Shown here piece by piece: positions 61,201-64,000 of a DNA stretch of 64,000 bases. Each line of letters begins with the position of its first letter. The stretch's first letter is position 1. The notes under the pieces were generated by a model. That model was not told where the DNA came from. It saw only the letters and a program-made list of their open reading frames with translations, and did not search any database. The DNA is from Auanema rhodensis (Eukaryota > Nematoda > Chromadorea > Rhabditida > Rhabditidae). Both the position numbers and the translations under genes were made by a program. Where the stretch lies: the NCBI GenBank assembly GCA_964057225.1, contig OZ059894.1, positions 19,374,476 through 19,438,475 on the forward strand, given 5' to 3'.

Positions 61201-62757
61201 CAGAATAATTTAGCAAAAAGTAGATGTTTTTAGATTCCATTTTTCAAGGCAAAGACGATGGACAATGTTATTCAACGAAAAAATTAATTCTTCAGGGGGA
61301 AATCGAGGATATAAGTGTGAACTTATATCAGTTGATATCTCGGTGCATTTTTAAGCTAGCGCAAATCTGATAACACAGATCGACGCAGCTTAAAAATCCG
61401 CATCGAATGCACTATACTACATTGAGAAACGCTTAATACAAAAATTAGTTATGATCGTTTGAAAAATGATGCATTAGTGTATGTTGAGTTTCCATGTACA
61501 CTCAACATTGCTTCCAAAAACATTTTGACAAAAATTTTTTCGAAAAATTTCAGAATAATTTAGCAAAAAGTAGATGTTTTTAGATTCCATTTTTCAAGGC
61601 AAAGACGATGGACAATGTTATTCAACGAAAAAATTAATTCTTCAGGGTGAAAATCGAGGATATAAGTGTGAACTTATATCAGTTGATATCTCGGTGCATT
61701 TTTAAGCTAGCGCAAATCTGATAACACAGATCGACGCAGCTTAAAAATCCGCATCGAATGCACTATACTCATTGAAAAACGCTTAATACAAAAATTAGTT
61801 ATGATCGTTCGAAAAATGATGCATTAGTGTATGTTGAGTTTCCATGTACACTCAACATTGCTTCCAAAAACATTTTGACAAAAATTTTTTCGAAAAATTT
61901 CAAAATAATTTAGCAAAAAGTAGATGTTTTTAGATTCCATTTTTTAAGGCAAAGACGATGGACAATGTTATTCAACGAAAAAATTAATTCTTCAGGGTGA
62001 AAATCGAGGATATAAGTGTGAACTTATATCAGTTGATATCTCGGTGCATTTTTAAGCTAGCGCAAATCTGATAACACAGATCGACGCAGCTTAAAAATCC
62101 GCATCGAATGCACTATACTACATTGAGAAACGCTTAATACAAAAATTAGTTATGATCGTTTGAAAAATGATGCATTAGTGTATGTTGAGTTTCCATGTAC
62201 ACTCAACATTGCTTCCAAAAACATTTTGACAAAAATTTTTTCGAAAAATTTCAGAATAATTTAGCAAAAAGTAGATGTTTTTAGATTCCATTTTTCAAGG
62301 CAAAGACGATGGACAATGTTATTCAACGAAAAAATTAATTCTTCAGGGGGAAATCGAGGATATAAGTGTGAACTTATATCAGTTGATATCTCGGTGCATT
62401 TTTAAGCTAGCGCAAATCTGATAACACAGATCGACGCAGCTTAAAAATCCGCATCGAATGCACTATACTCATTGAAAAACGCTTAATACAAAAATTAGTT
62501 ATGATCGTTCGAAAAATGATGCATTAGTGTATGTTGAGTTTCCATGTACACTCAACATTGCTTCCAAAAACATTTTGACAAAAATTTTTTCGAAAAATTT
62601 CAAAATAATTTAGCAAAAAGTAGATGTTTTTAGATTCCATTTTTTAAGGCAAAGACGATGGACAATGTTATTCAACGAAAAAATTAATTCTTCAGGGTGA
62701 AAATCGAGGATATAAGTGTGAACTTATATCAGTTGATATCTCGGTGCATTTTTAAGC
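58204..62757. repeat. Dimeric HOR stretch (13 monomers)
   Basis: Mostly alternating monomers: A (GAGAAACG, GTTTG, CAGAATA, CCATTTTTCAAGG) and B (350 bp, CTCATTG, CAAAATA, CCATTTTTTAAGG), period about 701 bp. Two A monomers are adjacent at about 61006-61700. Three A monomers share a variant CAGGGGGAAATC (1 bp shorter) at about 59893, 61293 and 62343. Seven A and six B monomers, three of the A being 350 bp, give the observed 4554 bp. Confidence 0.8.
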
Positions 62758-64000
62758 TAGCGCAAATCTGATAACACAGATCGACGCAGCTTAAAAATCC
62801 GCATCGAATGCACTATACTACATTGAAAAACGCTTAATACAAAAATTAGTTATGATCGTTCGAAAAATGATGCATTAGTGTATGTTGAGTTTCCATGTAC
62901 ACTCAACATTGCTTCCAAAAACATTTTGACAAAAATTTTTTCGAAAAATTTCAGAATAATTTAGCAAAAAGTAGATGTTTTTAGATTCCTTTTTTCAAGG
63001 CAAAGACGATGGTCAATGTTATTCAACGAAAAAATCAATTCTTCAGGGTGAAAATCGAGGATATAAGTGTGAACTTATATCAGTTGATATCTCGGTGCAT
63101 TTTTAAGCTAGCGCAAATCTGATAACACAGATCGACGCAGCTTAAAAATCCGCATCGAATGCACTATACTACATTGAAAAACGCTTAATACAAAAATTAG
63201 TTATGATCGTTCGAAAAATGATGCATTAGTGTATGTTGAGTTTCCATGTACACTCAACATTGCTTCCAAAAACATTTTGACAAAAATTTTTTCGAAAAAT
63301 TTCAGAATAATTTAGCAAAAAGTAGATGTTTTTAGATTCCTTTTTTCAAGGCAAAGACGATGGTCAATGTTATTCAACGAAAAAATTAATTCTTCAGGGT
63401 GAAAATCGAGGATATAAGTGTGAACTTATATCAGTTGATATCTCGGTGCATTTTTAAGCTAGCGCAAATCTGATAACACAGATCGACGCAGCTTAAAAAT
63501 CCGCATCGAATGCACTATACTACATTGAGAAACGCTTAATACAAAAATTAGTTATGATCGTTCGAAAAATGATGCATTAGTGTATGTTGAGTTTCCATGT
63601 ACACTCAACATTGCTTCCAAAAACATTTTGACAAAAATTTTTTCGAAAAATTTCAAAATAATTTAGCAAAAAGTAGATGTTTTTAGATTCCATTTTTTAA
63701 GGCAAAGACGATGGACAATGTTATTCAACGAAAAAATTAATTCTTCAGGGTGAAAATCGAGGATATAAGTGTGAACTTATATCAGTTGATATCTCGGTGC
63801 ATTTTTAAGCTAGCGCAAATCTGATAACACAGATCGACGCAGCTTAAAAATCCGCATCGAATGCACTATACTACATTGAGAAACGCTTGATACAAAAATT
63901 AGTTATGATCGTTTGAAAAATGATGCATTAGTGTATGTTGAGTTTCCATGTACACTCAACATTGCTTCCAAAAACATTTTGACAAAAATTTTTTCGAAAA

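Larger units (their letters stand above)
29565..64000. repeat. Satellite array right of the DIRS elements
   Basis: About 98 head-to-tail monomers of the same family, unbroken to the window edge. Domain 1 markers (CAGCGTAAA, GAGTATATAAG, GCTCAATACAAAATATA) continue to about 32.6 kb. Beyond that other markers dominate: ATCATTTGATATC, CATCGCTTCC, GGACATTG, CCATTTTTTAAGG and AGCAGAAAG, and the 350-bp CTCATTG class becomes frequent. No gene, RNA gene or other transposon was recognised. Confidence 0.96.

Overview
This window is eukaryotic repeat DNA with no single-copy host gene that I can see. About 55 kb of the 64 kb is one tandem satellite with a 351-bp monomer (a 350-bp variant is common). That is roughly 157 head-to-tail monomers, all in the same orientation and differing at only a dozen or so marker positions. 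The satellite is AT-rich: a hand count of monomer 351-701 gives 112 G+C in 351, about 32%. CpG is not depleted (13 per monomer), which fits a lineage with little CpG methylation. Two copies of a tyrosine-recombinase retrotransposon of the DIRS group sit in the array. The host is probably an invertebrate animal; I cannot name the species. A pericentromeric or centromeric location is an inference from the array structure only.

Layout. 1-19308: satellite organised mainly as a six-monomer higher-order repeat (HOR) of 2105 bp, cleanest as 351-2455 and 2456-4560, with later local duplications, hybrid monomers and a few rearranged monomers. 19309-23735: DIRS-like element copy 1 on the minus strand, apparently intact. 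23736-25139: exactly four monomer lengths (1404 bp). 25140-29564: copy 2, nearly identical to copy 1 but with a lost start codon and a 2-bp frameshift. 29565-30968: the same four-monomer spacer again, ending in an empty insertion site. 30969-36470: transition to a second satellite domain with different markers. 36471-46635 and 46636-56800: two tandem copies of a 29-monomer, 10165-bp unit. 56801-64000: further satellite, with a two-monomer alternation at 58204-62757.

The element. Each copy has 147-bp inverted terminal repeats (ITRs), a 35-bp extension on the left end only, and an internal complementary region (ICR) that reproduces the joined ends as in a circular intermediate. It has two overlapping genes: a 940-codon Gag-like/reverse transcriptase/RNase H frame, and a tyrosine recombinase in the -1 frame. 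By analogy with DIRS-1, RNA is copied to circular DNA using the ICR, and the recombinase inserts the circle without a target-site duplication. Both copies lie at the same monomer position, between CGAAAAAT and GATGC. The shared downstream flank shows that the second copy arose by tandem duplication of a 5.83-kb composite unit (element plus four monomers), not by a second insertion.

The window records several scales of satellite evolution: single-base monomer markers, recombinant monomers that mark unequal crossovers, a small inversion copied to two monomers, a transposon co-amplified with its host array, and a 10-kb block duplication.
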